Positions 30,634-38,707 of a stretch of 54,680 nucleotides of DNA are shown here, one piece after another (within the stretch, counting starts at the first letter, position 1; each line of letters starts with the position of its first letter). The stretch is from Armatimonadetes bacterium JP3_11. GTDB lineage: Bacteria > Armatimonadota > Fimbriimonadia > Fimbriimonadales > GBS-DC. The translations under genes were made by a program, and so were the position numbers. The notes beneath the pieces are model-generated. The model saw only the letters and a list, made by a program, of their open reading frames with translations, made no database searches and was not told the origin of the DNA. Location of the stretch: the NCBI GenBank assembly GCA_002254605.1, contig NKPV01000003.1:1-54680 (forward strand), written 5' to 3'.

Positions 30634-31551
30634 ATGAAAATCGTGATTGCTGGCGGCACAGGTTTTATTGGCAAAGCGATGGTGCGGGCATGGGCTCCGG
30701 AACATCATCTGGTGATACTCACGCGCGCTCCTGAACGCGCCCAGCCCCAGTTGCCTGCAGGCGTGCGTGCCCTTGGCTGGGACGGCGAAACATTGGGCGA
30801 CTGGGTACAACAGTTGGAAGGCGCAGGCGCGCTGATTAACTTGGCAGGCGAGTCCATCGCCCAGCGCTGGACGCCCGCGGTGAAACAGCGGCTTTGGGAT
30901 AGTCGGGTGAAGACCACCGCGCTGTTGACGCAGGCGGTTCAGCAGTTGCAATCGCCTCCGCGCGTGATGTTGCAGGCGTCGGCAATTGGCATTTACGACC
31001 AAAATCCCAGAACGACCTGCGACGAGTCGTGCCCACCGGGTTCAGGATTTTTAGCCGAGTTAGGTAAGGCGTGGGAATCCGCCGCGCAGCCTGTGCAAGA
31101 GCGGGGCGTGCGATTGTGCCTAATGCGTTTCGGTGTCGTGTTGGGCGAGGGCGGCGGCGCGTTGGAACGCATGCTGACCCCCTTCAAACTCGGCATGGGC
31201 GGTCCGCTGGGATCAGGTCAACAGTGGCTCTCATGGGTTCACATTGAGGATGTGGTGGGCGCAGCAGCATTCCTGATGGAACGCGACGACCTGTCCGGCG
31301 CGTTCAACTTCACCGCCCCGAACCCCGTCACGATGAATGAATTCGCCAAGACGCTGGGCAAGGTGCTGTTGCGCCCCTCGTTCGTGCGTGCGCCTGCGTT
31401 CGCACTGCGCTTGGTGCTGGGCGAAGGCGCTGATGCGCTACTGCAGGGGTCGCGCGTGTTGCCCAAGCGACTGCTCGAGGCAGGCTACGAATTCCTGTAC
31501 CCCCATCTGGAGGATGCACTGCGCCGTCTGCTTGCATCTAACCACGCCTAA
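30634..31551 (+). CDS. TIGR01777 family NAD-dependent epimerase
   Basis: MKIVIAGGTGFIGKAMVRAW, LINLAGESIAQRWTPAVKQRLWDSRV, QASAIGIYDQ, SWVHIEDVVGAAAFLMER, FNFTAPNPVTM. Confidence 0.92.
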   Translation: MKIVIAGGTGFIGKAMVRAWAPEHHLVILTRAPERAQPQLPAGVRALGWDGETLGDWVQQLEGAGALINLAGESIAQRWTPAVKQRLWDSRVKTTALLTQAVQQLQSPPRVMLQASAIGIYDQNPRTTCDESCPPGSGFLAELGKAWESAAQPVQERGVRLCLMRFGVVLGEGGGALERMLTPFKLGMGGPLGSGQQWLSWVHIEDVVGAAAFLMERDDLSGAFNFTAPNPVTMNEFAKTLGKVLLRPSFVRAPAFALRLVLGEGADALLQGSRVLPKRLLEAGYEFLYPHLEDALRRLLASNHA

Positions 31552-31579
31552 GCAGGTATAATCATCCCGATCAACGAGG

Positions 31580-32413
31580 ATGACACTCGGCAAACAATAC
31601 ACGCTCACCGACGAGCAGGTGGCTTTCTATCAGGAGCAGGGCTATTTGCACCTTCCTGGCGTCCTCACACGCGAGGAAGCAAACTCCTTGCGCGAGGAAG
31701 CCCATGCCCTGATTCATCGGCTTGCCAAGACGCGCGGTGGCGAGAGTGCGGTGCAAGCCCAGTGGGGGAGCGCGAAACTCGTCTCGGAGCTACCCACCAC
31801 GCTCTTGCACTGTCATAATGTGCAGTTCCACAGTGCCGCGTTCACGCGCCTCATCTGCGACCCGCGTCTCACCGACCGCATTGCAGACTTAATCGGACCC
31901 AATATTCAGTTGCACCATACGAAGCTTTTCATTAAGCCCCCCGAACGCGGCGCGCCGTTCCCGATGCACCAAGACTACCCCTACTTCCCCCACGAGAAAC
32001 ACACGATGCTCGCTGCGATTTTCTTCTTCGATGATGCGCCCCCTGAAAAAGGCTGTCTTTTAGTGATGCCTGGCAGCCACAAGCTCGGTCCAATTCCCCA
32101 TGACCCTGAAGGGGGTTGGCACTTGCCGATTGCGCAGTACCCTCTGGAAAGCGCAACGCCGGTTCCTGCTCAGGCAGGCGATGTCGTGGTGTTCAACTAC
32201 CTCACGATTCACGGCTCTGGGGTCAATACGAGTTCGGAAGCACGTACGACGCTGCTGGTGCAGATGCGCGACCCGACTGACCACCCCACCGTCGCCACGC
32301 ACCTCTCGCGCGGGCAAGGCATGATGTTGCGCGGGATAGACCCTGAAGCCGACGCCGACCCTTCCACCGACTCGGCGTCGCGGTTTCTGCGTCGTTTAAA
32401 TAACCCGGCTTGA
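31580..32413 (+). CDS. Phytanoyl-CoA dioxygenase family protein
   Basis: EQGYLHLPGVLTREEANSLREE, FPMHQDYPYFPHEKHTMLAAIFFFDDAPPEKGCLLVMPGSHKLG, TIHGSGVNTSSEART. Confidence 0.88.
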   Translation: MTLGKQYTLTDEQVAFYQEQGYLHLPGVLTREEANSLREEAHALIHRLAKTRGGESAVQAQWGSAKLVSELPTTLLHCHNVQFHSAAFTRLICDPRLTDRIADLIGPNIQLHHTKLFIKPPERGAPFPMHQDYPYFPHEKHTMLAAIFFFDDAPPEKGCLLVMPGSHKLGPIPHDPEGGWHLPIAQYPLESATPVPAQAGDVVVFNYLTIHGSGVNTSSEARTTLLVQMRDPTDHPTVATHLSRGQGMMLRGIDPEADADPSTDSASRFLRRLNNPA

Positions 32414-32547
32414 TAGACACGGGAACCTGCCCCGAACTTTTCAGGTATACTTGCATGCGCGAGGAATCGCCCCTGACGGGGCGAACGGCTCTTGCCGATA
32501 ATCGTCTATACTAAGTTGGGTATCCTAAGCGCTACTACAGGAGGCGT

Positions 32548-34488
32548 ATGTTGAGTAAGAATGCACGCACTTTTTTGACCGTCGTGGGGTTTGTGTTGGT
32601 GCTGCTGCTCCTGATGCAATACCTGCGTCATTTGCAGCCGATGGGCGCACGGGAGTTGACCTACACCGACCTCGTGAATGCGGTGCAGCAGCGCACAATC
32701 GCCGAAGCGACCGTACAAGGGAATCGGCTCGTGGGGACGCTGAAGGACGGTGCCGCGTTCCATGCAGCCCTGCCCCCGGAAGGCTCCGCACGCGACACGC
32801 TCTATAAACAGATGACCGAAGCGGGAATCCGCCTTAAGTTCACTGAAGACAGCCGCGTGCCCGACTACCTGAGCCAGATGCTGGGCACATTTTTGGTGAT
32901 CTTACTAATTGGAGGGCTGTTCTGGTTCCTCCTGATGCGGTCGGCGCAGGCGGGGAACAATCAGGCGTTCTCGTTCGGCAAAGCGCGCGCCCGCCGCTAC
33001 AACGAGAGCATTCCGCGCGTGACCTTCGACGATGTCGCCGGCGTAGAGGAAGCAAAACAGGAACTGGCGGAAATCGTAGACTATCTCAAGAACACGCAGA
33101 AATATCAGAAACTCGGGGCAAAAATCCCCAAGGGTGTCCTGTTGCTGGGACCGCCGGGCTGTGGCAAGACGCTGCTGGCGCGCGCCGTCGCAGGGGAAGC
33201 CGGCGTGCCGTTCTTCCATATCAGCGGCTCCGATTTCGTGGAGATGTTTGTCGGCGTCGGCGCTGCACGCGTGCGCGACCTGTTTGAGACCGCCAAAGCG
33301 AACCGTCCCGCCCTGATTTTCATCGATGAAATCGACGCCGTCGGACGCCAGCGCGGCACCGGGCTTGGCGGCGGACACGATGAACGCGAACAGACCCTCA
33401 ACCAACTCCTTGTCGAAATGGACGGCTTTGACCCCAATCTGGGGATCATCGTTATCGCCGCCACGAACCGCGCCGACATTTTAGACCCTGCGCTGCTGCG
33501 TCCCGGACGCTTCGACCGCCATATTGTCGTCGACCCACCCGATGTGGAGGGGCGCAAAAAGATTCTGGAAGTCCATACCAAAGGTAAGCCGCTTGCGCCC
33601 GATGTCGACCTGGAGGTGCTTGCCAAGCGCACCCCCGGATTCACCGGGGCGGATTTGGCAAACCTCGTGAACGAAGCGGCGCTCATCGCTGCGCGACGCA
33701 ATAAGACACGCATCAGCATGGAAGAGTTCGAGGAAGCCGTCGACCGCGTCATCGCGGGTCCTCAGCGACGCAATCGCGTGGTGGACAAGCGCGAGCGCGA
33801 GGTGGTCGCCTATCACGAGGTGGGACACGCGATTGTGGGCGAGCTTCTGCCAGAAGCTGAACCCGTGCATAAAATCTCGATCCTGCCGCGGGGGATGGCG
33901 CTCGGCTACACCATCCAGATGCCCGAACGCGACCGGTATCTCTATTCACGCCAAGCGCTGCTGGATCGTATTACCACGATGCTCGGTGGGCGCGTGGCGG
34001 AAGAAATTGTCTTCGGTGAGGTGGGCACAGGGGCGCACGATGACCTCAAACGCGCTACGGAAATCGCCCGCGCTATGGTCACCGAATACGGCATGAGCGA
34101 GAAACTCGGACCGCTCACCTTCGGCAGGCGGCACGGCAACCCCTTCCTGGGACGCGACATTATGGAAGACCGCAACTACAGCGAGCAGGTCGCCTACGAG
34201 ATTGACCAAGAGGTGCGCCGCATCATCGAGGAGTGCTATCAACGGGCGAAGGAAATCCTGACACGCCATCGCGACAAGATGGATCGCATTGTGCAGGCGT
34301 TGATGGAACGCGAGAACCTCTCGCGTGAAGAGTTTCTGGCGCTGATGCGAGATGAAGAGGGCGAAGACCCTGTGCGCACACTCGAGCCTGCCCCAACCGA
34401 GCCCCCCACGGTAGCTCCTGAAACCAGCAACGAAGAGAACACGGCGCCCACCAAACGCCTGCGCCCACGCGCCGCGCCCAGCAGCTAA
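32548..34488 (+). CDS. ftsH: ATP-dependent zinc metalloprotease FtsH
   Basis: [51 protein letters not shown], full AAA and M41 domains. Confidence 0.97.
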   Translation: MLSKNARTFLTVVGFVLVLLLLMQYLRHLQPMGARELTYTDLVNAVQQRTIAEATVQGNRLVGTLKDGAAFHAALPPEGSARDTLYKQMTEAGIRLKFTEDSRVPDYLSQMLGTFLVILLIGGLFWFLLMRSAQAGNNQAFSFGKARARRYNESIPRVTFDDVAGVEEAKQELAEIVDYLKNTQKYQKLGAKIPKGVLLLGPPGCGKTLLARAVAGEAGVPFFHISGSDFVEMFVGVGAARVRDLFETAKANRPALIFIDEIDAVGRQRGTGLGGGHDEREQTLNQLLVEMDGFDPNLGIIVIAATNRADILDPALLRPGRFDRHIVVDPPDVEGRKKILEVHTKGKPLAPDVDLEVLAKRTPGFTGADLANLVNEAALIAARRNKTRISMEEFEEAVDRVIAGPQRRNRVVDKREREVVAYHEVGHAIVGELLPEAEPVHKISILPRGMALGYTIQMPERDRYLYSRQALLDRITTMLGGRVAEEIVFGEVGTGAHDDLKRATEIARAMVTEYGMSEKLGPLTFGRRHGNPFLGRDIMEDRNYSEQVAYEIDQEVRRIIEECYQRAKEILTRHRDKMDRIVQALMERENLSREEFLALMRDEEGEDPVRTLEPAPTEPPTVAPETSNEENTAPTKRLRPRAAPSS

Positions 34489-34489
34489 C

Positions 34490-34523
34490 ATGCGCCCCAG
34501 GGGGAGGGACACCTGGGGCGCAT
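34490..34523. terminator. Perfect 12-bp hairpin directly after the ftsH stop
   Basis: ATGCGCCCCAGG (34490-34501) / CCTGGGGCGCAT (34512-34523), 10-nt loop. Confidence 0.6.
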
Positions 34524-34568
34524 CGGAGAGGGAGGGACAAGATGCTATGACCGCACACTATGGGGTGT

Positions 34569-34584
34569 AGCAACTTTCGTGCCA
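34569..34584 (-). promoter_or_regulatory. Sigma-54 (RpoN) consensus promoter element, pointing toward ftsH
   Basis: Reverse strand TGGCACGAAAGTTGCT matches the -24/-12 consensus TGGCACG-N4-TTGCW. Confidence 0.65.
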
Positions 34585-34622
34585 TTCAATCCACTCCATG
34601 CTATAATTGAGTGGAGGTTAAT

Positions 34623-35408
34623 ATGCCGTTAGAGTTTCGTAGCCGTGAGGACGAGGGGTTCTCGATCCGCCGATTCCTGAAAACTTTCGGTGCGGGCGTC
34701 GCTGTGTTTCTGATCTTCATGGCGATAGGCTACTACCTGATTGGTCCGCGCATCACGGTCTCGGAAGAGGGGCAACTTCGGCTACGCTTCGCCGCACACT
34801 CCAGAGGCGATTCCGTAGCACCACCCGATGCTAACGCTGCAAAGCCGATGCCCAAAGTCGAAGTTTACGAAAAGCTCGCACCCGATGTCACGGCAGGGAC
34901 AAGCGCAATCATCGGCTCGCGTGAGGTCGCACCGTTCGATTACGAACAGTATCAACAGAAACGACGCGAGCGAAAACCGAAGCCGCCCGCGACAATCCCA
35001 CCGCAAGCAGATGCGACGCCAACCGCAACGGACGACGACTATTTTGTACCTGATACCCCACCCGACGAGCCAGTTTCTCCACCGATGGAGCCTGCCCCCA
35101 CCCCAACCGAGCCCCCCACGACCGAGCCTACACCACAGCCACCAACGCAGACAGAAACAACAACACCTCAGCAAAACGCGCTCTATCGGGTACAGGTGGG
35201 AGTCTACGAGAACCGCGAAAATGCCAATCTGACAGCCCAAGAGTTGCGCAGCCGCGGCTTTGAAGCGAGCATCGTGCCCTTTCAACGCGACGGCAAAACG
35301 CTCTATCGCGTGCAGGTACTCGTGACACGCGATAGAGCGAAAGCCGACATGCTCAAGTCGCAGTTAGAAAGCAAAGGCTTCCCCGCAACGATTTTAAACG
35401 CGCAATAG
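34623..35408 (+). CDS. SPOR domain membrane protein
   Basis: TM at the N-terminus, Pro/Thr-rich linker, C-terminal SPOR repeat YRVQVGVYENRENANLTAQELRSRGFEASIVPFQRDGKTLYRVQVLV. TATAAT at 34602-34607 and a GGAGG SD. Confidence 0.88.
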   Translation: MPLEFRSREDEGFSIRRFLKTFGAGVAVFLIFMAIGYYLIGPRITVSEEGQLRLRFAAHSRGDSVAPPDANAAKPMPKVEVYEKLAPDVTAGTSAIIGSREVAPFDYEQYQQKRRERKPKPPATIPPQADATPTATDDDYFVPDTPPDEPVSPPMEPAPTPTEPPTTEPTPQPPTQTETTTPQQNALYRVQVGVYENRENANLTAQELRSRGFEASIVPFQRDGKTLYRVQVLVTRDRAKADMLKSQLESKGFPATILNAQ

Positions 35409-35410
35409 CG

Positions 35411-36310
35411 CTATTTCTCTGCGCAATGTTCGCGCGCAAGCGCACGCAGCTTCGCGAGCGCTTGCTTTTCTAATTGACGCGTGCGCTCACGCGAGAGACG
35501 CTTGACATGACCCGGCGGAATTTCGTTCACATCCAGCCCCAAATGACGATAAATCGCCCATCGCTCGCTCGGGGTGAGATGTTTCTCGATAATATCGAAG
35601 ATTTCCGAAACCCACACGCGCTCCACTGCAACGGCTTCGGGGTCGGCTTCTTCGGGACTGGTTAGCAATCCCCCAAGAGGGGTACTCTGATCATCGCGTG
35701 CTTTATACTCGAGAGAATAGTTCGCACGGGCGTAACGCGATAATCTAATTACCTTGCTAACTGGCATCTCCAAATGCGCAGCAATCTCTTCCTCGGTCGG
35801 CTCCCTACCGAGTGTTGCCCGCAGCTCGTTGCGCGTGCGTTCAATCTTACGCAAGGAGTCGACAGCGTGATTAGGTAGGCGAATCATGTTCATATGAGCG
35901 TCCGCAGCACGTCCTACGCTCTGCCGAATCCAGTGAACCGCGTAGGTGCTGAAACGCAGACCCCGACTCAGATCAAAGTTGCGTATCGCTTTGACCAATC
36001 CGATAGCACCTTCCTGCACGAGGTCTTCCAGCGGTAATCCGGGGCGAACATATCGACGCGCGACGCTAATCACGAGGCGCAGGTTCGACTCGATGAGGCG
36101 GTTCTGGGCGTCTTCATCGCCTGCCTGCGCGCGGTGGAGCAGCTCCAACTCCTCCTCAGGCTGTAAAAGCGGGCGGCGCAATAACTCGCCCCAAATCGAG
36201 TCCAGAGCAGTACCACGCAAGCTCTGCTCGGCTTCAGGCTCCAATTCAGGCGCCTCGTTGCCCCAGCACTCCATTTCAGCTGCTTCCATATAATCTGGAA
36301 CGGAATACAT
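35411..36310 (-). CDS. Sigma-70 family RNA polymerase sigma factor (regions 1.2-4, no region 1.1)
   Basis: NLRLVISVARRYVRPGLPLEDLVQEGAIGLVKAIRNFDLSRGLRFSTYAVHWIRQSVGRA; ERTRQLEKQALAKLR. Confidence 0.93.
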   Translation of the reverse strand: MYSVPDYMEAAEMECWGNEAPELEPEAEQSLRGTALDSIWGELLRRPLLQPEEELELLHRAQAGDEDAQNRLIESNLRLVISVARRYVRPGLPLEDLVQEGAIGLVKAIRNFDLSRGLRFSTYAVHWIRQSVGRAADAHMNMIRLPNHAVDSLRKIERTRNELRATLGREPTEEEIAAHLEMPVSKVIRLSRYARANYSLEYKARDDQSTPLGGLLTSPEEADPEAVAVERVWVSEIFDIIEKHLTPSERWAIYRHLGLDVNEIPPGHVKRLSRERTRQLEKQALAKLRALAREHCAEK

Positions 36311-36350
36311 TCTCACGAATACCCCCGCTGCGTGTTGCTATCATCAATAC

Positions 36351-36367
36351 AGCAACTTTCGTGCCAA
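36351..36367 (-). promoter_or_regulatory. Sigma-54 (RpoN) consensus promoter upstream of the sigma-70-family gene
   Basis: Reverse strand TTGGCACGAAAGTTGCT; predicted TSS near 36340, about 30 nt from the ATG at 36310. Confidence 0.75.
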
Positions 36368-36427
36368 ATGATTCGTTGGAGATTCGCGAGGCGGTTTCGG
36401 TGGGGGGAAATGGCTCCAGTGTGGCGC

Positions 36428-36504
36428 TGGTCGGGGCGGGCAGATTCGAACTGCCGACCTCTCCCACCCGAAAGGAGCGCTCTACCATGCTGAGCTACGC
36501 CCCG
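36428..36504 (-). tRNA. tRNA-Pro, anticodon CGG, CCA encoded
   Basis: Reverse strand CGGGGCG TA GCTCAGCATGGTAGAGC G CTCCT TTCGGGT GGGAG AGGTC GGCAGTTCGAATCTGCC CGCCCCG ACCA folds as a cloverleaf. Confidence 0.95.
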
Positions 36505-36515
36505 ACCTGATTTGA

Positions 36516-36545
36516 ATTGTACCCCATCGCGCGCTCAGGCGTCAA
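36516..36545 (-). promoter_or_regulatory. tRNA-Pro promoter
   Basis: Reverse strand TTGACG-N18-TACAAT ending about 11 nt before the tRNA 5' end. Confidence 0.7.
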
Positions 36546-36653
36546 GGGGGGCGGAAGGCGTTCAAAAACTCGCCTTATGGCGCGAGAGCAGCCCCCTCTC
36601 CCACGAGGTTCTGTGCCCACGCAGTCCTTCCTGCAACGGGTATAACTGCCCCG

Positions 36654-37094
36654 ATGGCTTTTTTGCGGTATCAGATGCGTATGATGGCTCAGCTCCTTTT
36701 CTGGGCGGGGGTGAGTCTGGGCGTGGGCGTGCCGATGCTGTTCTCGTCAGGGGAATGGGTTCGCGCCTTTGGGGGCATGACAGTCGCTTGGGCACTCGTG
36801 AATGCTCTTATCGCGATAGCTTCCCTGTTCAGTGTGCGACGCAAGGCACGCCAAAATGCGCGCGTTGAGACGATTGCGGGCTGGATGCGCCATCTGCTGC
36901 GCCTACTCTGGATCAATGCGGGGCTGGATGTCGTGTATGTGTTGGTGGGTGTAGGGCTAATCCGCTGGGAGCCTACGAATCCGATGGTGAACGGTTTCGG
37001 ATGGGCAGTCATTTTGCAGGGTGCGTTCCTGTTGTTGTTTGACACTTGGCACGCCGTGCGCCTTCCACGCACGGTACACCTCCCACAGGAGTAA
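36654..37094 (+). CDS. Conserved-looking membrane protein of unknown function
   Basis: Four hydrophobic segments; TATAAC 7 nt upstream of the ATG. Confidence 0.75.
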   Translation: MAFLRYQMRMMAQLLFWAGVSLGVGVPMLFSSGEWVRAFGGMTVAWALVNALIAIASLFSVRRKARQNARVETIAGWMRHLLRLLWINAGLDVVYVLVGVGLIRWEPTNPMVNGFGWAVILQGAFLLLFDTWHAVRLPRTVHLPQE

Positions 37095-37171
37095 GAGAAG
37101 CGCTTCCCCTTACCCACCGACAGGGATCCCGCCCCGTGTGGCGAAATGCTAATGTGAGGAGGTCAACAACG

Positions 37172-38707
37172 ATGCTGCTACACCAGATTATCGAGCGTGG
37201 GGCAAGCCAACATCCCGATAAGCCTGCGCTCATTTTTCGAGACCAATCGATTTCCTATGCCCAGTTATGGGGCGCAGTGAACGCGTTTGCGCGGGGACTG
37301 CGCGATGAGTTGGGTATCCAGGCGGGCGACCGCGTGGGCATCATGCTGCCGAACCTACCGCAGTTTGTGATTGCCTACCATGCGTTGGGGCGGTTGGGCG
37401 CCATCGCCGTGCCGGTGAATCCCCTGCTCAAAGCGGCTGAAATCGCCTACATCTGGAACGATGCGGGCGTCAAAGCGGCAGTTACCTTCCCAATGACGCT
37501 GGAGACCGTGCTGCAGGCGAAACCCGAAGTGTCCAGCCTGCAGACCGTGTTGCTCGTCGGCGCGGAGGGTGAACTGCCCAAAGGGGTACGCCCGTTCGAG
37601 AGCCTCATGAAGCCGCACGGCGACCCGTTGCCACCCGCGCCCGTCAGCGTGAACGACCCCGTCGTGTTCATCTACACTTCGGGCACCACGGGATTCCCCA
37701 AAGGCGTGATGCTCTCCAGCGACAACATTCTGTTCGATATCGAGGCGTGTCAAGCGTTGCTGGAACTTGATCCCGACGAGCGTTTTTTGACCGTGCTGCC
37801 TCTGTTCCACTCGTTCGGGCAGACGGTATGTATGAATTTCTGCCTGTGGCTGGGTGGCACTACGGTGCTCATGGAACGATTCCTGCCCCAGCAGACTCTG
37901 GAGGCATTGGAGAAACACCGCATTACGCTTTTCCCGGGCGTGCCCGCAATGTACGCGGCGATACTGCATGTGCCCGCCGAGCGTGAGTACGACCTCAGTG
38001 CGCTCAAATATTGCGTCTCGGGCGGCGCGCCGATGCCCGAACCCGTACAACGCGCCTTCGAACAGCGGTTCAACTGCGCCATTCTGGAAGGTGATGGACC
38101 GACCGAGTGTTCCCCGGTAACCAGCGTGAACCCACCGCCCCACAAAGGCGTGCGCAAAATCGGCTCCGTCGGCATCCCTCTGCCCGGAGTCGAAATAAAA
38201 ATCTTCGACGAGAACGACAACGAGCTGCCCGTCGGCGAAATCGGCGAGATCGTGGTGCGCGGGCGCAATGTGATGCTCGGCTACTTCAACAACCCCGAAG
38301 CGACCGCTGAAGCGATGCGCAACGGCTGGTATCACACGGGCGATATGGGCAAGTTCGACGAGGACGGCTACTTGTATATCGTCGATCGCAAGAAAGATAT
38401 GATTATCGTGGGCGGGATTAATGTGTACCCCAGCGAAGTGGAGCGCGTGCTGATGGAGCATCCTGCGGTGGCGATGTGCGCGGTGATTGGCAAGCCCGAC
38501 CCCGAACGCGGCGAGATACCGATTGCCGTCATCGTGCCCAAGCCCGACACCCAGCCCGACGCGCGTGAGATCATCCGCTTCGCCCGTGAACGCCTCGCGA
38601 ACTTCAAAGTGCCCCGCGAGGTGATTTTCCGCAGCGAACTACCCATGTCCAACACGGGCAAGGTGCTGAAGCGTCTCCTTAAGAAGGAGTTGGAGCTGGA
38701 GAGTTGA
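37172..38707 (+). CDS. AMP-dependent acyl-CoA ligase (long-chain fatty acid type)
   Basis: VFIYTSGTTGFPKGVMLSSDN, GYFNNPEATAEAMRNGWYHTGDMGKFDEDGYLYIVDRKKDMIIVGGINVYPSEVE. ATG at 37172 with GAGGAGG SD; the track start at 37046 is too far upstream. Confidence 0.93.
   Translation: MLLHQIIERGASQHPDKPALIFRDQSISYAQLWGAVNAFARGLRDELGIQAGDRVGIMLPNLPQFVIAYHALGRLGAIAVPVNPLLKAAEIAYIWNDAGVKAAVTFPMTLETVLQAKPEVSSLQTVLLVGAEGELPKGVRPFESLMKPHGDPLPPAPVSVNDPVVFIYTSGTTGFPKGVMLSSDNILFDIEACQALLELDPDERFLTVLPLFHSFGQTVCMNFCLWLGGTTVLMERFLPQQTLEALEKHRITLFPGVPAMYAAILHVPAEREYDLSALKYCVSGGAPMPEPVQRAFEQRFNCAILEGDGPTECSPVTSVNPPPHKGVRKIGSVGIPLPGVEIKIFDENDNELPVGEIGEIVVRGRNVMLGYFNNPEATAEAMRNGWYHTGDMGKFDEDGYLYIVDRKKDMIIVGGINVYPSEVERVLMEHPAVAMCAVIGKPDPERGEIPIAVIVPKPDTQPDAREIIRFARERLANFKVPREVIFRSELPMSNTGKVLKRLLKKELELES

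Noticed and set aside
32116-32133. TTGGCACTTGCCGATTGC, resembling a sigma-54 site
   Set aside because: Spacing from GG to GC is wrong and it lies inside the PhyH coding sequence; TTGGCACGCCGTGCGC at 37046 was rejected for lacking the -12 element.
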